Shown: positions 1 through 8,107, counted from the first letter of the stretch. The stretch is DNA of 22,996 bases from Candidatus Atribacteria bacterium (GCA_003451675.1 DMCY01000001.1:1-22996); one strand, 5' to 3'. The notes: generated from the sequence alone by a model not told the origin. Program-made: numbers and translations.

Positions 1-348
1 AATCGGATGGATACAGGCGATCGCGGTGCCTCCGCCTACGGTTATGACTTTTCCGTAAGTTGCAATCTCGGTTGCCTTACCTAAGGGTCCGATAAAGGAG
101 AATAGCTTAGCTCCTTCTTCCAGGGTGGAAAGCTCTTCACTGGTCTTGCCCGCTTTCTGAAATGCGATGCGGATTAGTCCTTTTTCCCAGTTAAAATCAG
201 CAACAGTTAGAGGGATGCGTTCTCCCTTTTCCTTGATCATCAGAATGATAAATTGTCCGGGTTGGACAGAGGAAGCCACCTCTGGGGCTTCTATCCACAT
301 CGAATAGATAGTTTTGTGTAATTTTTGTTTATTGAGTACTTTGTACAT
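1..348 (-). CDS. NfnA-like FAD/NAD-binding reductase subunit, N-terminal part (cut by window edge)
   Basis: This is the first 116 codons of a sulfide/dihydroorotate-dehydrogenase-like flavoprotein subunit of the PyrK / GltA-cofactor / NfnA family. It starts at an ATG behind an excellent TTAGGAGGTAAA ribosome site and runs off the left edge. The FAD-binding stretch PGQFIILMI is followed by ERIPLTVADF, the R-x-P-L-T pattern of this family. The start of the NAD(P)-binding lobe is GKVITVGGGTAIACIHPI. NfnA partners with a glutamate-synthase-like NfnB to couple ferredoxin and NADH to NADP; the partner gene would lie beyond the edge. It sits 29 bp after ackA in the same direction, probably as the last visible gene of the kor-ackA operon. 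Its GC content (about 50% in the first 120 bases) is clearly above that of its neighbours. The family is secure; the exact physiological role is inferred. Confidence 0.85.
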   Translation of the reverse strand, partial: MYKVLNKQKLHKTIYSMWIEAPEVASSVQPGQFIILMIKEKGERIPLTVADFNWEKGLIRIAFQKAGKTSEELSTLEEGAKLFSFIGPLGKATEIATYGKVITVGGGTAIACIHPI

Positions 349-377
349 TTTACCTCCTAAATTTTACCCAATTACTA

Positions 378-1580
378 CTATAGACTTACTGAAATTTCTG
401 CTGTATCTTTAGCAATCATCAACTCTTCATTAGTAGGAATTACCATAACTTTTACTCTTGAATTATTATTACTTATAATGGCTTCCTTACCACAAACTTT
501 ATTTTTTTCTTGATCAATCTTTACCCCTAAAAATTCTAATCCTTCACAGGCCTCAGCTCTAGTCTCTTGAGAATTTTCTCCAATTCCAGCTGTAAAAACA
601 ATTACATCAAGCCCTCCCATAGCTGCTGCGTAAGCTCCGATATATTTTTTTATCCCGTAAGTAAAAACAGAAATAGTTCTTATAGCTCTTTCATCACCCT
701 GATTTGCTTTCTCTCTTAAATCTCTCTTATCACTTGAAATTCCTTCTGATAGACCCAAGAATCCACTTTCTTTGTAGATAATTTTATTAATTTCTTCGAC
801 AGTGAGTTTTTCTTTATCCATTAAAAAGGGGATGATTGCCGGATCGAGATCTCCGCAACGAGTTCCCATAACTATACCTGCAACTGTCCCAAATCCCAAG
901 CTGGTATCAACTGAAACTCCATTTTTTACCGCTGTAATACTCGAACCATTTCCCAGGTGGCAGGTAATTATTTTAAGCTCATCTATAGGTTTTTTTAAAA
1001 TTTCTGCTACTCTTTGAGCCACGTATTTATGTGAGGTTCCATGGAATCCATATCTTCTTATTTTATACTTCTTATAAAATTTATAAGGAATACCATAGAG
1101 ATAAGCACATTCCGGAATAGTCTGATGAAAAGCAGTATCAAATACTCCCACTTGGGGTACTCCGGGCATTAGCTCTTTACAGACTTCTATCCCTAAAATA
1201 TTAGGCGGGTTATGTAAAGGAGCAAGTTCGATACATTCTTTTAAGGCATCCATAACTTCATCGGTAAGTAAAACTGAGCCGGAAAATTTTTCCCCAGCAT
1301 GGACTACTCTATGGCCTACTGCTACTATTTCAGAGATATCCTTAATTACACCATAATCTGGATGAAGTAAGGCATCCATCATTAATTTAATCCCAACCCT
1401 ATGGTTAGTAATATCCTGATGGGTTATAACCGGTTCCCTGTCAGAAGGATAATGATTAATAATTGAATCAGAAATTCCAATCCTCTCCACTAAACCTTTA
1501 GCCAGTACCGACTCATCAGTCATATCAAATAACTGATATTTTATAGATGAACTGCCGCTATTTACCACTAAAACTTTCAT
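378..1580 (-). CDS. ackA: Acetate kinase
   Basis: This is full-length acetate kinase (400 aa, the usual length), which converts acetyl phosphate and ADP to acetate and ATP in the cytoplasm. The ASKHA-fold signatures are all present: VLVVNSGSSSIKY near the N-terminus (phosphate 1), the GNGSS loop around residues 210-214, and GIGEN at 332-336. The catalytic and substrate residues known from the family fall at the canonical positions: Arg91 (HRVVHAGE), Asp148, His180 (GFHGTSH) and Arg241 (MGTRCGDLDP). The start ATG has an AAAAGGAGAT ribosome site. It follows korC by 30 bp and precedes the NfnA-like gene, which ties substrate-level phosphorylation to the 2-oxoacid oxidoreductase. No phosphotransacetylase is visible. 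Propionate or butyrate kinase activity cannot be excluded, but the sequence looks like acetate kinase. Confidence 0.96.
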   Translation of the reverse strand: MKVLVVNSGSSSIKYQLFDMTDESVLAKGLVERIGISDSIINHYPSDREPVITHQDITNHRVGIKLMMDALLHPDYGVIKDISEIVAVGHRVVHAGEKFSGSVLLTDEVMDALKECIELAPLHNPPNILGIEVCKELMPGVPQVGVFDTAFHQTIPECAYLYGIPYKFYKKYKIRRYGFHGTSHKYVAQRVAEILKKPIDELKIITCHLGNGSSITAVKNGVSVDTSLGFGTVAGIVMGTRCGDLDPAIIPFLMDKEKLTVEEINKIIYKESGFLGLSEGISSDKRDLREKANQGDERAIRTISVFTYGIKKYIGAYAAAMGGLDVIVFTAGIGENSQETRAEACEGLEFLGVKIDQEKNKVCGKEAIISNNNSRVKVMVIPTNEELMIAKDTAEISVSL

Positions 1581-1610
1581 TTTATTCTTAATCTCCTTTT
1601 TCGCAAATTT

Positions 1611-2186
1611 TTATTTTTTATTACTTGCTTTCCTATTTTTTTGTTTTAAATCTTTAGCAATATCAAACCCCAAGAGTAATGCTTTTTCGTTTACTTCCTT
1701 TGCCTTAACTGGAACCTTAGAACACACTGCCTTTTGAATAGCTTCTTGGGAAACCACTTCAGTTAACCCTACAATTATTCCTAATGAAATAATATTGGTA
1801 ACCAACTTTGTGCCAAATTTTTTTTTAGCTGTTTCGGTAATGGGAAATAAATATGTTTTATTTGAGATATCAGGAACCTCTGTTACTAATGTAGAATCAG
1901 CAACCAAGATACCGTCTTTATTTAAATTTTTGACATATTTATCACAAGCAGTCTGAGTTAGAGCTAAAAGAATATCCGATTTTATTACTTTAGGATAATC
2001 TATCATATTATTACTTATAACCACTTCTGATCTACTAGCTCCTCCTCGGGCTTCTGGCCCGTAAGACTGGCTTTGAACAGCTTCTTTTTTATCATATATA
2101 GCAGCTGCTTCGGCTAAAATTATTCCAGCCAAAATTAACCCTTGGCCTCCGGAACCACTTAAACATATTTCAAGTCTTTCTTCCAT
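1611..2186 (-). CDS. korC: 2-oxoacid:ferredoxin oxidoreductase, gamma subunit
   Basis: This 191-aa protein is the gamma (POR catalytic gamma domain) subunit of a four-subunit 2-oxoacid:ferredoxin oxidoreductase. The family motif GSGGQGLILAGIILAEAA lies at residues 11-28, followed by YGPEARGGASRSEVVIS, the conserved strand-loop that contacts CoA in this family. Its ATG overlaps the korB stop as TAATG, so the two are translationally coupled. The delta-alpha-beta-gamma gene order seen here is typical of 2-oxoglutarate (Kor) enzymes, but branched-chain 2-oxoacid enzymes (Vor) use similar orders, so the substrate is not settled by sequence reading. The C-terminus is Lys/Asn-rich and unremarkable. 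Confidence 0.9.
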   Translation of the reverse strand: MEERLEICLSGSGGQGLILAGIILAEAAAIYDKKEAVQSQSYGPEARGGASRSEVVISNNMIDYPKVIKSDILLALTQTACDKYVKNLNKDGILVADSTLVTEVPDISNKTYLFPITETAKKKFGTKLVTNIISLGIIVGLTEVVSQEAIQKAVCSKVPVKAKEVNEKALLLGFDIAKDLKQKNRKASNKK

Positions 2187-3013
2187 TATTTATTGCCTCC
2201 CATCTTCTGAGCTTTTTTGATAATTTCTTTATATCGTTCGGTATAGTCTGGCCTATCTTTGCTTAAAAATTCACCTATAGCATATTTTCCCTTCTTTTCA
2301 TCAGAGGAAAGCCCTTCCCATACTTTTTTGGAAACTGCTATATCTTTTATCCATTTTAACATATCAACCGGTGATTTCATTTTATTCATCTTACCATAAG
2401 ATACAGGGCAATCAGATATCATTTCTACTACCGAAAATCCTTTCTTATCTAAAGCCTTTTTTATCAAAGAAGTTGACTGCCGAACATTATACACCGTTCC
2501 TCGAGCCACATAACTTGCACCTGCTGCAATAGCCAGTTCAGCTAAATCAAAGGATTGATCAATATTTCCATAAGGTGCAGTAGAACCAAACTTTCCAGTT
2601 GGAGTAAGAGGTGAATATTGACCTCCGGTCATTCCATATATCATATTATTAATAATTATAGCAGTTAAATCAATATTACGCCGGGCTGCATGGATAAAAT
2701 GGTTTCCTCCAATAGCTGAACAATCTCCATCTCCCATAACTACTATTACTTTTAAATCAGGGTTGGCCATTTTTATGCCGGTAGCGAAAGGCAAAGCTCT
2801 CCCGTGGGTAGTATTCATGGTACAAAAATCTACATATCCGGTAATTCGACTGGAGCAACCTATACCAGAAACCGCCACAATTTTATCTTTATCCCAATTT
2901 AAATCATCTATGGCTCGCAGTATGGTACCTAATACAATGCCGTTTCCACATCCTGGGCACCATATATTGGGAAACATCTCTTCTCTAATATAATTATCAA
3001 TTACTGTCCTCAT
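2186..3013 (-). CDS. korB: 2-oxoacid:ferredoxin oxidoreductase, beta (TPP-binding) subunit
   Basis: This 275-aa beta subunit binds thiamine pyrophosphate and, in this family, contributes cysteines to a proximal 4Fe-4S cluster. The sequence shows CPGCG at residues 19-23 and GIGCSS near 51-56. The TPP/Mg motif GDGDCSAIGGNHF starts at 94, and INNMIYGMTGGQYSP near 121-135 supplies the NN and GMTGGQ segments typical of KorB. It is 4 nt overlapped with korA (ATGA) and 1 nt with korC, so the stoichiometric subunits are coupled. The complex decarboxylates a 2-oxoacid, transfers the acyl group to CoA and reduces ferredoxin. Length and motifs are complete. Confidence 0.93.
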   Translation of the reverse strand: MRTVIDNYIREEMFPNIWCPGCGNGIVLGTILRAIDDLNWDKDKIVAVSGIGCSSRITGYVDFCTMNTTHGRALPFATGIKMANPDLKVIVVMGDGDCSAIGGNHFIHAARRNIDLTAIIINNMIYGMTGGQYSPLTPTGKFGSTAPYGNIDQSFDLAELAIAAGASYVARGTVYNVRQSTSLIKKALDKKGFSVVEMISDCPVSYGKMNKMKSPVDMLKWIKDIAVSKKVWEGLSSDEKKGKYAIGEFLSKDRPDYTERYKEIIKKAQKMGGNK

Positions 3014-4164
3014 TTCTTTATCTCCTCCCGAATCTTCCCTAATATTTCTATAGGATTAATTAATTCACCATCTACCCGACCATAAGGCACAACCCGACAT
3101 TTTCCCTGGGATGCTCTTTCTACTTCTAAGACCATTTGACCTAAATTCATTTCCGGAACTATAATTAGATCTACCTGCTGAGCCAGCTTGTTTACTTCTT
3201 CAAAACAGAAAGGCCAAATAGTTAATAATTTCAATAAACCTATTTTTAACCCTTCTACTCGAGCTAATTTTACCGTTCTCTCAGCAGCTCTTGCTACTGA
3301 ACCATAAGCAATTAAAGCAATTTTAGCATCATCTAAAAAATATTTTTCGTTAATTATTATATCTTTAATATTCTTCTGAATCTTATTATGTAAATGCCTT
3401 ATGAAAGCATCTATTTCTTGGGAGTTAGAAGTAGGTAAACCTTTATAATTATGAACCAACCCGGTTATATGATAACGGTATCCTTCTCCAAAGTTTGCCA
3501 TAGGAGGAACTCCGTCTTCATCAGGTTTAAAGGGTAAGTATTCTTCGGGGGGAACGGTAGGTTTTTTTCGGTTTATCACTTCAATATCTTCCGGAGCAGG
3601 AATTTCTACCTTTTCCCGCATATGGGCGATTACTTCATCCAGGAGTAAAATAACCGGGGTTCTATATTTTTCACTAAAATTAAATGCTTTGATAGTTAAG
3701 ATAAGTATCTCATTAACGGTGGAAGGAGCAAATGCTATGATAGGGTGATCTCCATGAGTTCCCCATCTTGCCTGCATCATATCACCTTGAGAGGGTTTAG
3801 TGGGTAACCCGGTGCTTGGTCCTCCTCTTTGAGCGTTAACTACTACACAGGGTATTTCGTTAATAATAGCAAAACCTAAATTTTCTTGTTTCAAGCACAT
3901 TCCGGGACCTGAAGTAGCAGTCAGAGATTTTAGTCCAGCTATAGAAGCACCAATTACCGCTGCCATACTGGCAATTTCATCCTCCATCTGTATAAATTTT
4001 CCGCCAATTTTAGGTAATTTACGCGCCATATTTTCAGCTATTTCTGAAGAGGGAGTTATGGGGTAGCCGGCAAAAAATCTAACTCCGGCTAATAATGCTC
4101 CTTCAGCACAGGCTTCGTTTCCTTGCAATAATTTTATATTTTTCCCCCTTTTTTGATTATTCAT
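3010..4164 (-). CDS. korA: 2-oxoacid:ferredoxin oxidoreductase, alpha subunit
   Basis: This 384-aa alpha subunit carries the pyrimidine-binding domain and transketolase C-terminal domain of the 2-oxoacid oxidoreductase. The N-terminus shows the diagnostic GNEACAEGALLAGVRFFAG followed by YPITPSSEIAE. Further on are MEDEIASMAAVIGAS (the glutamate-containing TPP-contact region) and ATSGPGMCLKQE. A GLPTKPSQGDMMQARWGTHG stretch is typical of KorA/VorA. The C-terminal region (VPEMNLGQMVLEVER) fits the transketolase C-like domain. It starts within the end of korD (8-nt overlap) and overlaps korB by 4 nt. Substrate (2-oxoglutarate versus branched-chain or aryl 2-oxoacid) is undecided. Confidence 0.93.
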   Translation of the reverse strand: MNNQKRGKNIKLLQGNEACAEGALLAGVRFFAGYPITPSSEIAENMARKLPKIGGKFIQMEDEIASMAAVIGASIAGLKSLTATSGPGMCLKQENLGFAIINEIPCVVVNAQRGGPSTGLPTKPSQGDMMQARWGTHGDHPIIAFAPSTVNEILILTIKAFNFSEKYRTPVILLLDEVIAHMREKVEIPAPEDIEVINRKKPTVPPEEYLPFKPDEDGVPPMANFGEGYRYHITGLVHNYKGLPTSNSQEIDAFIRHLHNKIQKNIKDIIINEKYFLDDAKIALIAYGSVARAAERTVKLARVEGLKIGLLKLLTIWPFCFEEVNKLAQQVDLIIVPEMNLGQMVLEVERASQGKCRVVPYGRVDGELINPIEILGKIREEIKK

Positions 4165-4399
4165 CTTTCTCTTCCACTCCTCCTACTGTGATAGCAAAAT
4201 CCGGACATCTCAATTCACAAAGGCCGCACTTTATACAAGCATCAATATTTTCAGGAATAGGTTTTCCTTGATCATCAGGGACTAATACATCCTTCGGACA
4301 AAATTCAATACAGAAACCACATGCTTTACACCATTCTCTGCGAACTGATATCTTTACTGAATTATTTTGATAAACTTCGAATAACTTTTTTTGCTTCAT
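4157..4399 (-). CDS. korD: 2-oxoacid:ferredoxin oxidoreductase, delta (2x 4Fe-4S ferredoxin-like) subunit
   Basis: This 80-aa ferredoxin-like subunit has two CxxCxxCxxxCP cluster motifs, CKACGFCIEFCP and CIKCGLCELRCP. They hold two 4Fe-4S clusters that carry electrons from the TPP site to free ferredoxin. The separate small delta gene in front of alpha is the usual layout of KorDABC-type enzymes. Its start ATG overlaps the GntR stop as ATGA, which couples the enzyme genes to the regulator gene. Nothing is missing or truncated. Confidence 0.93.
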   Translation of the reverse strand: MKQKKLFEVYQNNSVKISVRREWCKACGFCIEFCPKDVLVPDDQGKPIPENIDACIKCGLCELRCPDFAITVGGVEEKDE

Positions 4400-5394
4400 A
4401 TCTTTTCTAGTGTGCCTCCTTCTCTCTTAATATCTAAAATGGCTAATTTTAACATACTCATAGAACCTTTATCGGGAACATAAATAAACTCAATGAGGGG
4501 AATTTGGGGGGAAATTATTTTTTTTACTTCGTTCTTTCTCCCCGGAGATGTTATCACAATATCTGTGTTGGCTAAGAATTTTTTTACTTCGTTTTCATCA
4601 TGAGAAATGGTAAATTTAAAACTTAAGAATTTTATTCCTGCCTGTTTTATAGATCGGAAAACTCTTTGGGCAAACTTATCGGTAATACATACCAAACCAA
4701 TATTTTTATCTTTGGTAGATAAATGAGCAATGTTTACCATAGTTTCCATTAGAGGATCTAAGGCGATGGCGAGAACCCTCTGTTTTTGATCGACAAGAAA
4801 TTTTTTAACTTCATCATAATGAAAAAAGGTAGTAACTACTAAATCTATAGATTTAATCCTTTCTCTAAAAATATCTGGTTCTTTATAAATCTCGTCTATT
4901 AATATGGGAATTATGGAAATACCGGTTCCTAATTCTATCCCTTTGGAAAAAAAATACAATTGCTCCTGATTACATTCAATAAAAGCTATGTTAATGTTTT
5001 TTAATAATTTTTCTTTTTCTTTTATTTTCTTATCTACTAATTTTTTGAACTCGCCTAACTCAAAATTTAACTCCAGGGCTTCATTAATAGTAACCTCAAT
5101 AATCTCTTCTATCTTTGGTAGATTATTGTTTATTTTGGTTTTGCTAAACTTAGAGGTTTTTGGATTAGGGAAAGTTCCCCTCCCCGGGATAGATAGTATT
5201 GTATTCTCCAACACCAATTCTTTGTAAGCCATACTTACTGTATTTCTGCTAACTTGCAATTTTTCTGATAAATCTCTTTCGGTAGGTAGTTGTTCTCCCT
5301 CTTTCAAATCGCCGTTTTCTAACAACTTTTTAATTTGATGTTTTATCTGAAGATATAAAGGAATTCCGCTTTTCTTGTCAATCTCAATTTTCAT
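4396..5394 (-). CDS. GntR-family transcriptional regulator of the kor operon
   Basis: This 332-aa regulator has an N-terminal GntR winged helix, roughly residues 1-75: SGIPLYLQIKHQIKKLLENG, then ERDLSEKLQVSRNTVSMAYK as the helix-turn-helix and SIPGRGTF as the wing. The C-terminal 250 residues are not the common FadR, UTRA or aminotransferase-like types. They alternate alpha/beta segments (NINIAFIECNQEQL, LVVTTFFHYDEVKKF, NIGLVCITDKF, DIVITSPGRKNE) in a way that suggests a periplasmic-binding-protein-like sensor. It is the first gene of the operon and overlaps korD by 4 nt, so it probably autoregulates and controls kor-ack expression. The effector is unknown. The ATG is the first in-frame start after a gene-free gap. 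Confidence 0.88.
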   Translation of the reverse strand: MKIEIDKKSGIPLYLQIKHQIKKLLENGDLKEGEQLPTERDLSEKLQVSRNTVSMAYKELVLENTILSIPGRGTFPNPKTSKFSKTKINNNLPKIEEIIEVTINEALELNFELGEFKKLVDKKIKEKEKLLKNINIAFIECNQEQLYFFSKGIELGTGISIIPILIDEIYKEPDIFRERIKSIDLVVTTFFHYDEVKKFLVDQKQRVLAIALDPLMETMVNIAHLSTKDKNIGLVCITDKFAQRVFRSIKQAGIKFLSFKFTISHDENEVKKFLANTDIVITSPGRKNEVKKIISPQIPLIEFIYVPDKGSMSMLKLAILDIKREGGTLEKI

Positions 5395-5424
5395 AAAAGA
5401 CTTCCTCTTTAAAACGATAAATCT

Positions 5425-5444
5425 TTATTCCAATATTGGACTAA
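5425..5444. promoter_or_regulatory. Candidate operator of the GntR regulator (20-bp palindrome)
   Basis: A perfect 12-bp palindrome TCCAATATTGGA (5429-5440) is flanked symmetrically by TTA and TAA, giving TTA-n-TCCAATATTGGA-n-TAA. It lies 30 bp upstream of the GntR start and just downstream of a plausible promoter, a position suited to repression. The half-site word GGACTAA recurs once next to it as GGACTGA. Binding by the adjacent regulator is inference. Confidence 0.45.
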
Positions 5445-5469
5445 TGGACTGATTGATTAATCTTTTTAA

Positions 5470-5497
5470 AGAATAACATATACTTTAAAAAAGTCAA
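5470..5497 (-). promoter_or_regulatory. Candidate promoter of the gntR-kor-ack operon
   Basis: Read on the minus strand, TTGACT (5497-5492) and TATTCT (5475-5470) are spaced by 16 bp. A start near 5463 would place the TCCAATATTGGA palindrome within the first 40 transcribed bases. The surrounding DNA is very AT-rich, so chance matches are possible. Confidence 0.4.
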
Positions 5498-5499
5498 TA

Positions 5500-6088
5500 G
5501 ATTTTTAAGAAAAATATATTAATTCTAAAATTGACCAATTAACCGATTTACTAATTGAATAGTTAGGAAAGAAAAGATAGGATGCAGAAAGCAGAAACTA
5601 GAATATAAAATAGTGAATGGTCGATAGTATTTAACTAAGCGTTTAGCGTATAGAAAAATAGTATATATACTATGATGATTTAAAACTGAAAGTGGAAAGA
5701 GAAAAGCCTAATTAAAAATTCAAAACTTTTTTGATAAAGTATTACTTTTAATGTAAAGAGCGGATTTATCCGCCCCATTTTGTTTTAGCAATTTTTCTAT
5801 GAGATTCGATAAATCGAACCCCTTGCTCATTAGGGCCAGACACAAGATCTGCCCCTACATCTTTTCATTTCTATTTTCGCGATACGCAATACTCGATACT
5901 CGATACTAATTATGTTTCTAACTTCTATTTTCTTTACTAAATACCATTCACTATTCACTAACCACTATTTAGTTATTTTCGGTTTTGTCTTGATTTTAAA
6001 TTTTAAGTTATGGCTTTGCTTTACGCTTTTATTTTCTTTCTATACGCTCTACGCTAAACGCTATATCACACGATACGAGATACGCTTT
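5500..6088. repeat. Gene-free mosaic repeat region (copy 1 of a dispersed family)
   Basis: I see no gene in this gap. It is a patchwork of short repeated words. At 5530-5560 there is an AATTGACCAATTAACC-type stretch also found near 14150. GCGTTTAGCGTATAG (5639-5653) has an inverted partner CTATACG-n7-CTAAACGC at 6040-6061. AATAGTGAATGG (5609-5620) has an exact inverted partner at 5944-5955. Three blocks recur in the same order in the gap at 13440-13716: GCGTTTAGCGTATAG, AAAATTCAAAACTTTTT (5715-5731) and TTCTATTTTCTTTACTA (5923-5939). Tandem-like ACTCGATACTCGATACT (5890-5907) and CGATACGAGATACGC (6071-6085) complete it. REP-like hairpins sit in the middle. The origin is unknown. Confidence 0.75.
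5760..5855. repeat. Cluster of three REP-like hairpins
   Basis: Three palindromes follow one another: GCGGAT-tt-ATCCGC (5760-5773), TTCGAT-aa-ATCGAA (5805-5818), and GGGCCAGA with TCTGCCCC (5833-5855, one mismatch, 7-nt loop). On the minus strand the last reads GTAGGGGCAGATCTTGTG. This is the same design as the hairpin near 12539 (GTAGAGGCACAGCGTGCC), which suggests a dispersed REP-like element. It lies downstream of the TRAP operon end and could also act as a transcript end. Confidence 0.5.
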
Positions 6089-8107
6089 TTATTCGGCTAT
6101 TCTTCCAAAACTACTGTTTTTTTGTTGTTTAAACAAAAACTGGGATACTAAGACCCCTCCTATTAAGGCAAGTCCAGCTAAATTTATTATATAATTTGCT
6201 GGTACTATCATAAAAGAACCTGCTAAGAGCATCATTCTTTCATAAAATTTAGTCTCTCTAATTAGGTAACCCTGCATACCTCCAGCTATACCAATCGACA
6301 TTGCTGTAGCTAATAATAAGAAAAACCCCAATTTAGCTAAATTCAAATCCGGAGTAAAATTCCAGGAAATTAGCTCAGGGTGAAATATAAACATAAAAGG
6401 TAATGTATATCCTGGAATAGCTAATTTAGTAGATTCTATCCCTACTTTCATTGCTGGAGCTCTGGCTATTGCTGCTCCGGCAAATACTGCTAACATTACC
6501 GGTGGAGTAATATCAGCCAATATACCGTAATAAAAAACGAACATATGAGGCAAAATAAGATGAGTATTTTCAGACATTAATCTGATTAATGCGGGAGCAA
6601 TCAAAGTAGCCATTATAATATAGTTAGCAGTAGTAGGTATCCCCATTCCTAAGACCAGAGAAGCTAAGGAAGCTAAAATTAAGGCTATGGGTAAAATTCC
6701 CCGCGAAACTTCAAATACGATTCCGGTAAATTTTAGTCCTAATCCGGACATAGTAGTAATTCCTACAATTATTCCTGCTGCAGCACATGCTACCGCTACC
6801 GTAGTAGCAGAAACACCTGCTTCAGTTATAGCTTCTAAAAATTTCTTAGGGGTCAGTCTGGTCTTTTTGCTAAACATGCTAACTATAATTAACACTACAA
6901 TACTAAGTACTACTGATTTTTGTGGGGAATAACCCTGGACTAATAAATAAATTAAAGCAAAGATTGGGGCTAATAAAATCCATCCTGTTTTTAAAGTCTT
7001 TAATAGATTGGGTAACTGCTCTCTGGAAAGACCGCGTAAACCAATTTTTGCAGCCTTAAAATCTACAGCCATAAATAAGGCAAAATAATAAAATAAGGCA
7101 GGAAAAATTGCCGCTTTAGCAATTTCAATATAAGGAACTCCTAAAAATTCAGCCATGATAAAAGCAGCAGCCCCCATAATGGGTGGCATTATCTGACCAC
7201 CAGTAGAGGCAACCGGTTCTACCGCTCCAGCAAAGACTGAACTATACCCCACACTCTTCATTAAAGGTATCGTAAAACTACCTGTAGTCACTGTATTGGC
7301 GGTTGAACTACCTGATACAGTTCCCATCATACCACTGGAAACTACTGCCGCTTTGGCCGGCCCGCCTCTGGTATATCCGGTTAAGGCGGTTGCAAAATCA
7401 ATAAAAAACTTACCTGCCCCAGTCTTATTTAATATCGATCCAAATAAAATAAAAAGGTAGACAAAACTTGCTGAAACACCCAAGGGAGTTCCAAAAATTC
7501 CGGCATCAGTAAGGTAAAGATAATAGGCTACTCTCTTTATAGAAAAGGTCCCATGAGAAAATCTTCCCGGCATATAAGGTCCAAAGACTAAGGCGTATAA
7601 AAGAAAAAATGCTGCCACTAACATTAAAGGAAGACCTACTGCTCTTCGGGTTGCTTCTAAAGTAAGTAAAACTAAAATAACTCCTAAAAAAACATCCATG
7701 GAATTTGCAGCACCCGCTCGCCAGACCAATTCTTTATAATTAGTAAGTATGTAATAACATAAAATTATAGATATGCCAACAAATATCAAATCGTAAAATT
7801 GTATTTTATCTCTGGGAGTTTTTTTACTACGGGCAAAAAGACTAAAGGTTAAAGTTAAGATAAACATAAAATGGATAGAACGTTGGATTAAGCTAAAATA
7901 TGCTCCAAACCATCCGGTATACATATGAAAAATAAATAATCCGATAGAAGCAACTATGATAGGAATAGACCATAAACCAGTTAAATTTCTTTTATTTTTG
8001 GTTTCGATTTCCTCTATTTCTTTTAATATTTTTTCATCAACTTTTACTTCAATTTCGTCATTATTTTCTTTATCAGTCTGTAAATTTTCTTTTTCCTTAA
8101 TTATCAT
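6089..8107 (-). CDS. TRAP transporter permease, fused 4TM/12TM subunits (TAXI-associated)
   Basis: This 672-aa integral membrane protein fuses the small (DctQ-like) and large (DctM-like) TRAP subunits, the form normally paired with TAXI binding proteins. An acidic, lysine-rich cytoplasmic N-terminus (residues 1-42) precedes many hydrophobic segments starting near residue 46. The large-subunit signatures are present: GGPAKAAVVSSGMMGTVSGS at 248-267 and STGGQIMPPIMGAAAFIMAE at 301-320. A second half repeats the fold (GMGIPTTANYIIMATLIAPAL and DITPPVMLAVFAGAAIA). It should use the Na+ gradient to import the ligand delivered by the binding protein. The start overlaps the DUF1850 gene by 11 nt, with its ribosome site GAAGGAGG inside that gene. 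The substrate is not readable; TAXI systems are linked to amino acids and organic acids. Confidence 0.95.
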   Translation of the reverse strand: MIIKEKENLQTDKENNDEIEVKVDEKILKEIEEIETKNKRNLTGLWSIPIIVASIGLFIFHMYTGWFGAYFSLIQRSIHFMFILTLTFSLFARSKKTPRDKIQFYDLIFVGISIILCYYILTNYKELVWRAGAANSMDVFLGVILVLLTLEATRRAVGLPLMLVAAFFLLYALVFGPYMPGRFSHGTFSIKRVAYYLYLTDAGIFGTPLGVSASFVYLFILFGSILNKTGAGKFFIDFATALTGYTRGGPAKAAVVSSGMMGTVSGSSTANTVTTGSFTIPLMKSVGYSSVFAGAVEPVASTGGQIMPPIMGAAAFIMAEFLGVPYIEIAKAAIFPALFYYFALFMAVDFKAAKIGLRGLSREQLPNLLKTLKTGWILLAPIFALIYLLVQGYSPQKSVVLSIVVLIIVSMFSKKTRLTPKKFLEAITEAGVSATTVAVACAAAGIIVGITTMSGLGLKFTGIVFEVSRGILPIALILASLASLVLGMGIPTTANYIIMATLIAPALIRLMSENTHLILPHMFVFYYGILADITPPVMLAVFAGAAIARAPAMKVGIESTKLAIPGYTLPFMFIFHPELISWNFTPDLNLAKLGFFLLLATAMSIGIAGGMQGYLIRETKFYERMMLLAGSFMIVPANYIINLAGLALIGGVLVSQFLFKQQKNSSFGRIAE

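Noticed and set aside
5912..6151. 79-codon open frame on the plus strand
   Set aside because: It lies in the mosaic repeat region, overlaps the end of the TRAP permease, has no ribosome site and encodes low-complexity hydrophobic sequence.
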